Shown: positions 54,560-64,000 of the stretch, in pieces
Numbering within the stretch: the first letter of the stretch is position 1
Layout: each line of letters begins with the position of its first letter
Assembly (NCBI GenBank): GCA_036365515.1
Contig: CM070877.1
Location: forward strand, 64,238,522 to 64,302,521
Origin: Torymus aiolomorphi
Taxonomy: Eukaryota; Arthropoda; Insecta; Hymenoptera; Torymidae
Length of the DNA: 64,000 nucleotides
Reading direction: 5' to 3'
Translations under genes and position numbers: made by a program
The notes under the pieces: model-generated
Seen by the model: the letters and a program-made list of their open reading frames with translations, nothing else
Database searches by the model: none
What the model was told of the DNA's origin: nothing

Positions 54560-56828
54560 TCTTTTTTTCAGAGAGGTCGAATACTATTGGAAGCATTCGG
54601 GCTCTTAGATTTGGTCTTAGTTAACCCGAGATCTACTTACACTTTTAGAAGAGGAGACACAGGGTCTGTGGTAGATCTGACTTATGTTAGCAGCTGCCTT
54701 ATTGGCGCAGTTGACGCATGGATAGTGAGTGAACACTACACAAATAGTGATCACCAGGCCATAATAATGGAGGTAGGAAAAACAAGAAAAGGATCCAGCG
54801 TTAGTGTACAGACCAAGAGAGTCGGTTGGGTAACGAAGGACTATGACAAGGAGATGTTTCTGTTGGCACTGGAAGAAATGAAGCTGTCTGGGACGGCGAA
54901 CAATAAGGCGAAACTGGTGATGGAAATAATCACTAGAGCCTGTGACGCTGCTATGCCAAGACGAGTGACCAGCCATAGGCGACCACCAGTATACTGGTGG
55001 GACATGGACGTCGAGAGTGCCCGCAGCGAGTGTCACTGAACTAGGAGGAAGGAGCAACGGGCAAGGAAGAAATACTACAAGACTGGTCGAGGTCAGGAAA
55101 TAGTGGAAGTCCGAAATCAGGAAATGAAAGACGCTAAACGGAAACTCAAGAAGAAAATCCGGGACAGCAAACGACGGTGTGTTAAAGAATTACAGGACGA
55201 GGTAGAGTTGGATCCCTGGGGTCGACCGTACAAGGTGGTGATGAAGAAAATATAGGGAAGCTATGTACCCCCTCCCAAGTGCCCGGAACTATTATACCGG
55301 ATTGTGACTACTCTGTTCCCCAGACAGCTGGAGGAACCGTGTGTTATCGAAGCGGAGATAAGTGAGGAAGCCTCTCCCCAAATCACAAAGGAGGAACTGC
55401 TAGCTGCATGCAAAAGGGTAGGAAACAAGAAGGCTCCGGGCCCAGATGGCATTCCCAATATGGCATTGAAACATGCTATCTGCGCACACCCAGAGGTTTT
55501 CGTAAACTTGTACAACTCATGTCTCGAAGAAGGAAAATTTCCCACTATTTGGAAGACACAGCGCTTGGTGCTACTGCCAAAAGGAAAGAAGCCGCCTGAT
55601 GACTCTGCCTCGTACAGACCACTCTGCATGCTGGACACACCGTGGAAGATCCTAGAATGCATACTCTGCGTTAGAATGGACCAGGCTATTGAAGGCGCAG
55701 GAGGACTGGTGGAATACCAGTACGGTTTTCGCAAGGAGCGTTCTTGAAACAGCACCTTGAAATTGTGAGCGATAAGGCAGCGAAAGTGGGCGCCGCTCTA
55801 TCACGATTGATGCCAAATGTAGGAGGGGCAAGTCAAAATCGAAGGTTACTCTTAGCCAGTGTAACCACATCGATTATGCTGTACGGGGCCCCAGTATGGG
55901 CTGATGCCATGCTGGTAAAAACCTATGCACGAGCATTGGCTACCGTGTATAGGCGAATGGCGTTAAGGGTGGCTTATCGTACGGTATCAAACGAGGCGGT
56001 GTGCATCATAGCAGGTACACCGCCCATTGACCTCTTAGCCATGGAGAGAAAGGACATGTACGAAGCAAGAAGACGTGGAAACGACAACATCCGGAGGGAA
56101 ATCTGGGAGACCGCAAGAAATAAGACGATGACTGTATGGCAAGCAAGATGGGATGCCAGCGAAAAGGGGCGATGGACAGACCGTCTCATACCAAAGTTAG
56201 AGGACTGGATTGACAGGAGACACGGAGAAGTAAATTACTACCTCACACAACTTCTCACCGGACATGGATGCTTTCGAGCTTACCTGTACCGGTTTAAGCT
56301 AGAACACACTCCAAGCTGTCCAGTATGTTTGGATGCAAACGAAGATGCACAGCACGTCTTCTGTGACTGCTCGCGATACCGACAGGAGGGAGAAGAACTC
56401 GAGAGTTATCTCCAGATCAGAGTGATTCCCGAGTCTATTATGACGACGATGCTGATTTCAGAGGATGGATGGAGCGCTATCAGTAATTATGCTGCGAGCA
56501 TACTCCAAAAGGTCAGGAAAGACGAGGAAGAAAAAAGAAGACGAGAGATGCGGCACAAAGCTGACGATCGGACGATGCGGTAAGAAGTAGACGGAAGAAG
56601 TAAAAATACAGGAAGGGCTGCAAGATGCAAGAAATGACGACCTCATGCAGTAAGAGTAGGCAGAAGCCATACGCTTCCCCGCGAAGGATTGCTTTGCGGC
56701 TGTACCGCGGGGATACTGACCTAAGAAGATAAGAGGTGGAGTTTTAGTGGGTATACCTGGCGCAGGCCCGTGCCAGGGGAGTCCGTACGGCTCCTATCTG
56801 TGCATTAAGCATTTCTAAAACTCTTCGG

Positions 56829-56835
<7 letters not shown>
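54560..56835 (+). mobile_element. R1-clade non-LTR element, 5'-truncated and internally deleted
   Basis: It retains the end of the endonuclease (54,587-55,039), the start of the RT (KKAPGPDGIPNMAL, SYRPLCMLDTPWK, 55,304-55,747), and the C-terminal region (55,744-56,583) with a Cys/His motif SCPVCLDANEDAQHVFCDC. The central RT with YADD is deleted at about 55,743. The 3' end runs straight into (AC)n. Confidence 0.8.
54587..56583 (+). pseudogene. R1-clade ORF2 remnant
   Basis: The endonuclease part contains VVDLTYVSSCL and NSDHQAIIMEV. Stops at 55,039 and 55,254 separate it from the RT start. The deletion at about 55,743 joins FRKERS to a thumb-region sequence in another frame. The tail with AVCIIAGTPPIDLLAMER and LTQLLTGHGCFRAYL is typical of R1-clade C-termini. 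No activity is possible. Confidence 0.8.

Positions 56836-56902
<67 letters not shown>
56836..56902. repeat. (AC)n microsatellite between two R1-clade elements
   Basis: A pure AC tract of about 67 bases. One element's 3' end precedes it and the next element's 5' end follows it directly. Confidence 0.92.
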
Positions 56903-56904
<2 letters not shown>

Positions 56905-57050
56905 GTGTCGAGTTGCTAGTCTCGCATCAGGCGCCTCCCCAGGTGGCGGATAGGGGAAAGCTCATCAGATATGAAGGGCACCGGGGAAATAAAATACCCG
57001 GGGTGGACCAAAACTGGCTAGGGGAAGGCACCCCAAATAACAAACCAACC

Positions 57051-58353
57051 ATGGACGTAGTGAATGAGAGATACGCATTACCCCAAGTGGGTGCCCTCAA
57101 TGGAGGGGTTAATTCCACCACCGATTCCGATCGGGTGAAAGCCCCGGTGGTCGGTGCAGGCTCCACGGATTTTGGGGGGAGCCACATACACCATACCAGG
57201 AATAAGATGGAAGAAGAAGACGAAGTAAGCCAGGATAGCGCAGATGCAGCTGCCTTCCGAACCCTACAAACAAAGGTAGAGGCTCTGGTGGACTTTATTC
57301 TAGATAAAAAGAACATTCACAATGAGCTCAAGTCAATGGCGAAGACTACCCAAAGAGCCTTAAAAGAATTCGTCAAAAGTCGAAAAAGTCATGTGTCTGG
57401 ACAAGCTACCAGACCTACCAAGGACGGAACAAGCCAAACATCACCGCTCTTTCGGAAAGGGAAGGCGTCGGTAGTACACACCGAACGTAACCGCCCCTCA
57501 CCGCCACCAGAGCCAAACGAAAAGAAGGCGAAGATACGTGCTTCCTCACAGATATCTGCAAAAAAACCGGAAGCTCAGATAGGACAGACCGACTGGGCAA
57601 CCGTCGTAAGTAAAGGAACACGCAGAAGATATGAGAGACTCAAGACTGACGGCAAGGAGAAAGTAGTGCAGGTACATACCACGGTTAGGCGGAGGCCAGC
57701 TCGATCTGATGCCTTCAAAATAAGAAGGTGCGGTGAGACCACCTACGCCGACATCCTAGGAACTCTCAAAGGGGCACCTGAGTTGAAGGCACTGCAAGAA
57801 AGGGTCACGCGCATCAGGCGCACCAAGGCAGGAGAGTTGCTTTTGGAGCTAGACAAACCAAACATCGTGTCGCATGAACTGCAGACATTGGTCTCGTCTA
57901 CCCTTGCAGGGTCAGCGATAGTACAAACGTTGTCCCATAAGGAGACAATCGAAATCAAAGATTTGGACGAGACAACAACAGCAGAAGAGGTAACACAGGC
58001 GATCACTTCAATTATCCCCCGAAATGATGACCGCTGGGGATGTTAGACTCCGGGCGTCTTACAGTGGCACTCAAGCAGCCAGCGTTATGCTACCTGTAGC
58101 AATGACAGAAAAGCTGCTGGAAACTAGAAAACTCAGAATAGGATGGGTCAATTGCCGGGTCCGGTTACGTGAAACAGTGACGGGTTGCTTCAAGTGCCAT
58201 GAAATCGGACACCTGGCACGGAATTGTAAGAGTGTAATTGACCGGTCATCCCTGTGCTTCAAGTGTAAAACCGAGGGTCACAAGGCAGTGAACTGCCCGA
58301 CCAACAACGAGCAGGTAACGATGGAGGTCGTAACAACAAACAACGATGGCTAA
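57051..58353 (+). pseudogene. R1-clade ORF1 (gag-like, CCHC zinc knuckles)
   Basis: The frame from MDVVNERYALPQ is open to 58,046, where a shift leads into 58,024-58,353. The N-terminal third is hydrophilic, with a helical DAAAFRTLQTKVEALVDFIL segment. The second frame has knuckles CFKCHEIGHLARNC and CFKCKTEGHKAVNC. The product would bind element RNA. It overlaps ORF2 by eight bases. Confidence 0.78.
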
Positions 58354-61300
58354 AGTGCTTCAAATCAACATGAACCACTGTGCAGTAGCCCATGACTTGC
58401 TGCCCCAATTGATCCGAGATGAGAAGGCGGACATAGTAATCATCAGTGAGCAGTACAGGGACAAAAATGAACCAAACTGGGTAAGGGATCGTGCCAGCAC
58501 GGCGGCCATCTGGGTATGCGGAGAACTCCACATATCCAAAAAAATGGACGTCCTTCAGCCCAAATTCACCTGGGTTGAAGTATCCGGTATAAGATTACAC
58601 AGCTGCTACCTACCACCCAGCGAATCAATAGAAGAGTTCGAAAGATCCCTAGATGCTATCGTCACTAGCGTTAGAACCTCCACGCTGCCAGTCGTAATCG
58701 GGGGGGACTTTAACGCTTGGGCAATTGAGTGGGGAAGCAAGAAAACGAACAACCGCGGCCACGCACTGCTTGAGACCTTCGCGATACTAGAGCTAGAGAT
58801 TGCTAACATAGGGACAAAGCCGACCTACACTAAAGGACGAAAGTCTTCCATAGTAGATCTGACCTTTGTCGACCCCAGATTAAGTCGGGAAGGCTCATAC
58901 TGGCAAGTCAGTGATCGGTACACTGGCAGCGATCACCGAGCTCTCACATACCAGCTCCACCCGACAGGCAAAAGAGCGAATATGACCCGGATGCCGAAGA
59001 GAGAAATGGGCACCAGCTACTTTCGACAGGGAAGCTTTTCTCTGCTTTTTGGAAGGAGCATCTGTCGAAGGAACAGCTGAGGTTAGGGCTCAAAGCCTCT
59101 CGGAGACCATCACAGCGGCATGCGATGCCTCGATGTCCACAAGGACGAACCACCGGGGACGCTTACCAGTCTACTGGTGGAACAAGGAGATTGCGGTAAT
59201 ACGTAAAGAGTGTCTTCGTGCTAGGAGCCTGCACCAAAGAGCAGTCCGTGGACCGCTGTATGATCAATTAACAACTAGATATGAGCAAAAGAGGAAAGAG
59301 CTGAATATTGCCATCAAGACAGCCAAAAGAAAGTGTTGGCAAGACTTCTGCGAGGAAGTGGATAGTGACCCGTGGGGACGGCGGTACAAAACGGTCATAA
59401 ATAAAATCAATCCCAGAGGCACCAATGCTCCCTCCTGTCCAACCTTTCTTGATAGAGTAGTCCAAAATTTATTCCCACAACACCAGGAACGGCAACATGG
59501 CACTGGTCTAACGGAAAGAATCGGTACAGCCGAGCCAACAGCAGTCACCGAATCAGAAGTGAAGATAGCGGCCAAAAAGATTGCCATAAGAAAGGCCCCA
59601 GGACTGGACGGCGTTCCTGGTTTAGCTATAAAGACTGCAGTTCTAGAAGTTCCTTGCATATTCAAGGACACTTTCAATGCATGCCTAAGTGAAGGAATAT
59701 TCCCGACACAGTGGAAGATACAGAGGTTGGTACTCCTTCCTAAGGGAAATAAACCCCCGGATGAACCATCCGCGTATCGACCACTCTGCATGTTGGATAT
59801 AGTCGGAAAATTGTTTGAACGTATCATATCCGTCAGATTGGAGGCAGCTATACAAAAGATCGGCGGCTTGTCTGATAACCAATTCGGCTTTAGAAAGGGT
59901 CGATCAACGATCGATGCTATCGATAGGGTGGTGTCAGTAGCTGAGAACGCCGTTAGTGGTAGCCGGTGCACAAAACGCATGTGTGCTATAATTGGTTTAG
60001 ATGTACGGAACGCGTTTAACACGGCCAGGTGGGATAAAATCATGCTCGCATTGGAAGACCTAAGCGTGCCACTGTACCTTCGAAGAGTAATCTCGAGTTA
60101 CCTAACTGACCGCACGCTTCTCTATGATACCGACGACGGTATGCATTCTTATAAGATCACAGGAGGCGTGCCACAGGGCTCTGTACTAGGATCCCCAATC
60201 TGGAACATCATGTACGACGGATTGCTTAGGCAACTGCTCCCACATGGGGTGTCGATAGTAGCTTACGCAGATGATATTGCTCTCATTATCGTTGGGAAAG
60301 CCATCGAAGATGTGCAATACCTCGGAGATACGGCAATCGAGGTAGTAGGAGATTGGCTGAGCGACCATGGACTCAGTCTTGCTGCCGAAAAGACCGAGGC
60401 AGTGCTCATTGCCAGAACAAAAAAGAGAGTCTACGCCACTTTCACGGTCAACGACGAGAAGATCAAGACAGGGGACACCATGAAGTACCTAGGAGTTACA
60501 ATAGATGCGCGGATGTCGTTCAAAAACCACCTTAGGAACACAGGATTAAAGGCATCAAAAGTGGCTCGAGCACTCGCAAGCATCATGCCAAACATAGGAG
60601 GGCCGAAGCAGCCACGACTGTTGCTTCTTTCATCGGTGGTTTATTCCGTGATTCTATACGGAGCCCCCATCTGGGCTAATGCTATACGTAGTAACCCAAG
60701 CTAGGGTGCAGCTTGCCGAAGGGCCTGCAGGACAATCGTGCTGAGAGTGGCCTGCGCCTACCGTACCGTGTCAGACATCGCTCTCTCGGTAGTCACCGGA
60801 CTGCCACGCTTGGACCTAATGGCATGTGAGAGAGCTGAGGTGTATCGTGGAGGAGTGATAAGAGAGGAGGGTGAACTTGATCAGGGACCACGTCAAAACC
60901 GATGGTCCAGGAAGACTGTGGAAGAGTGGCAGCGCCGATGGGATATAGCAGATAAAGGTCGGTGGACCCATCGCATTATTCCATGTGTCGTGGAGTGGAC
61001 GGAGAGGAGACACGGACTCGTGACCTTTCATCTCACCCAGGTACTAACTGGGCATGGCTGCTTTCGCAGCTACCTGAAGAGAATTGGAGTGTACGAAAGC
61101 GCGGAGTACCCAACATGTTCTGAAAGTGATGAGGACGTTGGACACGCTTTGTTCGTATGCCCCAGGTTTCGGGAAGAGAGAGAAAGGTTTCAGGCCTTAT
61201 GGGAAGGCCCCCTAACTCCCGAGGGCATCGGGAGATGCTTACTCTCTTCACAGAGAGGATGGGATGCTGTGATTGGTCTCGTCACCGAGGTGGTGGACAG

Positions 61301-61367
61301 ATTGAACTCCATAAGGCGAGAAGAAGAAAGAAGAGAAAACCGTCTCACAGAGGACCAGGCGGGGTAG
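58346..61367 (+). pseudogene. R1-clade ORF2: endonuclease, RT and C-terminal zinc motif
   Basis: The endonuclease starts MAKVLQINMNHCAVAHDLL and has IISEQYRDKN, VVIGGDFNAWAIEWGS, STIVD-like SSIVDLTFVDPRL and GSDHRAL. A shift near 59,010-59,050 leads to the RT frame (59,049-60,704) with RKAPGLDGVPGLAI, GLDVRNAFNTARW, GGVPQGSVLGSPIW and YADDIALI. A TAG at 60,702 separates the C-terminal part (60,738-61,367) with LTGHGCFRSYL and a Cys/His cluster. Two or three lesions only, so decay is recent. Confidence 0.85.
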
Positions 61368-61569
61368 AGGGCCGTAGAGGCTGCGACTACCCTCCGCGAA
61401 GTAATGCCTAACGGCGGTTTCCGCGGTGGGAATTACAGTCGGGGGGAGGCCCTGCTATAGAACAACAGCAGGGGGTTTTAGTTGGTATTGCCAGAAATGG
61501 TCGAGTCCTACATAACATCTCGTATGCGTAAATGCATTTTTCCTAACCTCCTCCTCAAAAAAAAAAAAA

Positions 61570-61594
61570 AACACACACACACACACACACACAC
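61570..61594. repeat. (AC)n microsatellite after the R1-clade element
   Basis: A short AC tract following a 14-A run. Confidence 0.9.
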
Positions 61595-62814
61595 ATATTT
61601 TAAAAGTAATTATGTAATAAAATAATATTTTAATAACGTATATTTTTCAAATTGATGTTATTATTAATTTGTTTAATTTCGTTTCGTAAATAATTAATTA
61701 CTGAGATAATAGAGATAATAAAAATAATTTTGTTGTAGAAAAGTTAAAGTCTTATAAGCAAAATACTGTTGTAATAATAAAAATTTATTAAAATAACGAA
61801 AATAGTGCAACAAAAATTATAACTTAACGAAAATAAAAAAATTCCGGAATAATTTTGCTCTTAAGGCGAACGAAATCGTGACGAACGAAATCATGATATA
61901 CGTGTTCATCTCGTCGAGCTACCCCAGATTAAGTACAAAGGATTTTTGTGCGTCATTTAGAAGCCGAGATAATGAAGATTTTGTAAGCACGGTCGATTTT
62001 GAACGTACGAAATCAGCTTTTCGAGCACCCGCTCGGCGCTATTGCCACTCCGCCGCCCTCCACAGCTGACGCACGAAGCGCCCGCGCGCTTGACTTTATC
62101 ACTCAATTATTAATACTAGCAATCAATAAACCATATCCTAGTATTTTTTTATTGAAAATATAGGTATTCGATAGTAACCTCCCACAAACCCCATCGCTGT
62201 AACATGTTAATTGCGTCCTCTAGATTTTTTAAAAATAAAAACATTATCTCGGCTCCAGAAGGTCGTAGAAAGTTTTTATTTTTTAAATACGTGAAAAAAT
62301 GTCAGTAATCGATTGCCATAATAGCCATTACTATAAAATAAAAATTGAAAAAGCTATACGAAAAAAACACGTCCAAAAAAGAGGATACTTTTTCAAAGTG
62401 ATTTTTTGAGCATTAAAGTTGAAAAATTCGTTATAATTGTATAATAACGTGATAGAACAAGTCATCTAGAAAAATAAAAGTGTTTGATCGTTACTGTACG
62501 ACCATCCGTCGACGAGAAATAGCCAATTTTGGAGAGTGCCTTTTTCTCGAAAAATTGATATATCTCGAAAAATAATGATATTTTTAAATTTTTCAAAAAC
62601 GCGCTCATTTGTCTTGCCATGAGCTATACTTACAGTAAATATAAAGTATCCAGGCATAAAATTGACCGAGTACTAGAGAACCCGATTTTTAGAGGTTTTT
62701 TCGATATATCTCGAAAAGTAACAAAAATCGATATACATGTATTTACATGAATCGATAGATCTTTTTAATACCTACAACTTCCTAATTTAACTTATTTTGA
62801 TCCGAGTTATAGTT
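61595..62814. other. AT-rich sequence, nothing recognised
   Basis: TATATCTCGAAAA occurs repeatedly (62,570 and 62,707), suggesting a degraded repeat. No gene or terminus identified. Confidence 0.45.
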
Positions 62815-63223
62815 TTGCTTCCTCCTAGAGGAAGCTTTGTGATAGTAAATTTTGACCGGACAGGTCTAATTTTTTTTGTTTTTTTTTGCGTGATGGCGGG
62901 CAAAACTCCATTTTTTGATTGGGGTGATGCGTTTTTGTTTTTTTTTTCAAATTTTCGATTTTCTGAAAACTGTTTTTTGATTTTTTTTAATGATAGGATC
63001 GAGTTATTCGAATCTGATGGGTAGCGTTTGAAAGAGAATTAAAATACCTATATTTTCTAAAAAAAGAAAAGTTTCTAGCTATCACAGTTCTTTTGTTATT
63101 AACAAAAACGTGTTTTTTTTAGAAGCTTATAAGTCCTAAACTTAACGGTAAATTTTTTTGAGAAAAATCATGATAATACAGAATATAAAAGCTATAATCT
63201 GTTAAAATTTTAATACATTCTGT
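62815..63223. repeat. Dispersed repeat related to 53,828-54,450
   Basis: Starts with GCTTCCTCCTAGAGGAAGC and GTGATAGTAAATTTT as at 53,829, and shares the TTCTTTTGTTATTAACAAAA block with 54,291. It is interrupted at 63,220 by the following LTR-like element. Confidence 0.55.
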
Positions 63224-63935
63224 TATGACGGAAAATTATTCTCCGTCATTTTCCTCTCTCCCCGCATTAATCATGTACTAATTCCTCACAATTGTTATAG
63301 GTGCAGACGACGCGGAAGGACGCCTGACCGAGAGAGATGGAGAGAGAGAGAGAGAAAGCGCGTGGAGCGCGCGCGAACCGTTTAGACTTGGGAGAGAGTC
63401 AATTAGTCTCGTTTGGGATAGCCCCCGTGCTCCTTGCCCCAAAAATATACGGGAGAGTTCCGTGACGTGCGCCCTCGGATTGAGAGTGTGTTTGTGTGAG
63501 TGTGTGCACCCTGCCACGAGTCTGTGGCCCGTTCCAGCCTCCGGGAGGCAACCGGAAGCGACCTGCGCACCAGGAGCTTCGGCGAAGCGTCTTCGGCGGC
63601 AGCGACTACGCACCATTTGTAAGTGCCGGCTCGACTCTTCTCTCTCTCTCTCTAACTCGCGGCAACTCGGGCCTCCTTCTTGCACCCGCTGACCGCGAAT
63701 CGCACATTCTGCGCTGTGTCCCCTTTTCCCCTCTTTGACTCGTTCAATAAACCTTGTTATATGTTATTTAATTCTCGCGAGTGGTCATTCATTTGCTACC
63801 CCATTCTCCCACCTTTATTCAATTCAACATTCGCATGCGGCGTGCATTGTACGAGCCGCGCTAGCCTCGCCGCCGCATGCACTACATTTGTAACCGGATA
63901 ATCCCGAGCAGCCGGAGAATTAATTATCCGTTACA
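63224..63935 (+). mobile_element. Candidate solo LTR
   Basis: The 712-bp segment is flanked by CTGT (63,220-63,223 and 63,936-63,939). It starts TATGACGG and ends CCGTTACA; the two ends are imperfect inverse copies over about 23 bases, so the start is probably a mutated TGTAACGG. It has a GC-rich centre, an AATAAA at about 63,746 and no conserved protein, consistent with an LTR. The short frames within it look non-coding. Confidence 0.55.
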
Positions 63936-63939
63936 CTGT

Positions 63940-64000
63940 ATGCTAGATTTAGAGTAAAAAATTGAAAAATGAAAAAAATCAGTTTTGTATGTCCAACGAT
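63940..64000. other. Window end, nothing recognised
   Basis: Short AT-rich tail. Confidence 0.5.

Larger units (their letters stand above)
56903..61569 (+). mobile_element. R1-clade non-LTR element, near full length
   Basis: It holds ORF1 with zinc knuckles, then endonuclease, RT and C-terminal domain, and ends with an A run followed by (AC)n at about 61,571. It starts directly after (AC)n. Only a few shifts and stops break it, so it is the best preserved retroelement in the window. Location inside AC repeats on both sides fits microsatellite-targeting R1-clade families. Confidence 0.85.

Noticed and set aside
63278..63901. Ser/Arg-rich frames near the right edge
   Set aside because: They lie in the GC-rich, low-complexity centre of the candidate LTR and overlap on both strands.

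Overview
This is animal, almost certainly arthropod, nuclear DNA made nearly entirely of transposable elements. The signs are AT-rich intergenic sequence, (AC)n, (GA)n and (AT)n microsatellites, a GT-AG intron in a transposase, and many non-LTR, LTR, Penelope-like, Polinton and DNA-transposon families. Repeat content of this type is familiar from parasitoid wasps and other Hymenoptera, but I cannot name a species. I see no convincing host gene.

Region 1 (1-1,509) holds the C-terminal fragment of an unclassified transposon-type protein and then unassigned sequence. Region 2 (1,510-18,618) is the outstanding feature: a Polinton/Maverick (virus-like, adintovirus-related) element with a 6-bp target-site duplication (CACGAC). 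Its 7.8-kb terminal inverted repeats contain nearly the whole gene set. The unique middle (9,364-10,796) carries the packaging ATPase and a small hydrophobic-tailed protein. Both arms carry, from the middle outwards, an integrase fusion, a penton/minor-capsid-like protein, a basic core or membrane-active protein, a major-capsid-like protein, an accessory protein and an adenain-type cysteine protease. No protein-primed DNA polymerase is present. The right half reads as the native gene order. The left half looks like an inverted copy that replaced the polymerase half. The arms have different frameshifts, so most structural genes stay intact in one arm or the other.

Region 3 (20,450-50,980) is one Ty3/gypsy-type LTR retrotransposon (TSD CACT), stretched to 30.5 kb by nested insertions. 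A non-LTR retrotransposon sits in its 5' LTR (20,798-24,567, 15-bp TSD). A head-to-head inverted pair of Penelope-like elements sits in its protease region (26,601-45,664, 10-bp TSD). A solo LTR sits in its reverse transcriptase (46,263-47,337, TSD ATCT). Inside the Penelope block is a DNA transposon with a pogo/Tigger-like transposase and long inverted repeats (about 28,858-41,593). That element is itself broken by a 5.7-kb tandem-repeat element (32,077-37,800) and a 2.06-kb long-TIR element (39,191-41,247). The gypsy element lies in a roughly 115-bp satellite rich in TCAAGGTCA motifs.

Region 4 (51-64 kb) holds a tRNA-like sequence, a 523-bp MITE, short dispersed repeats, two R1-clade non-LTR elements arranged head to tail within (AC)n microsatellite, and a candidate solo LTR at the end.

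The genes do not form a host pathway. The Polinton genes together would serve virion assembly (capsid, penton, core, protease, packaging ATPase) and integration. The other open frames are decayed retrotransposon or transposase proteins.
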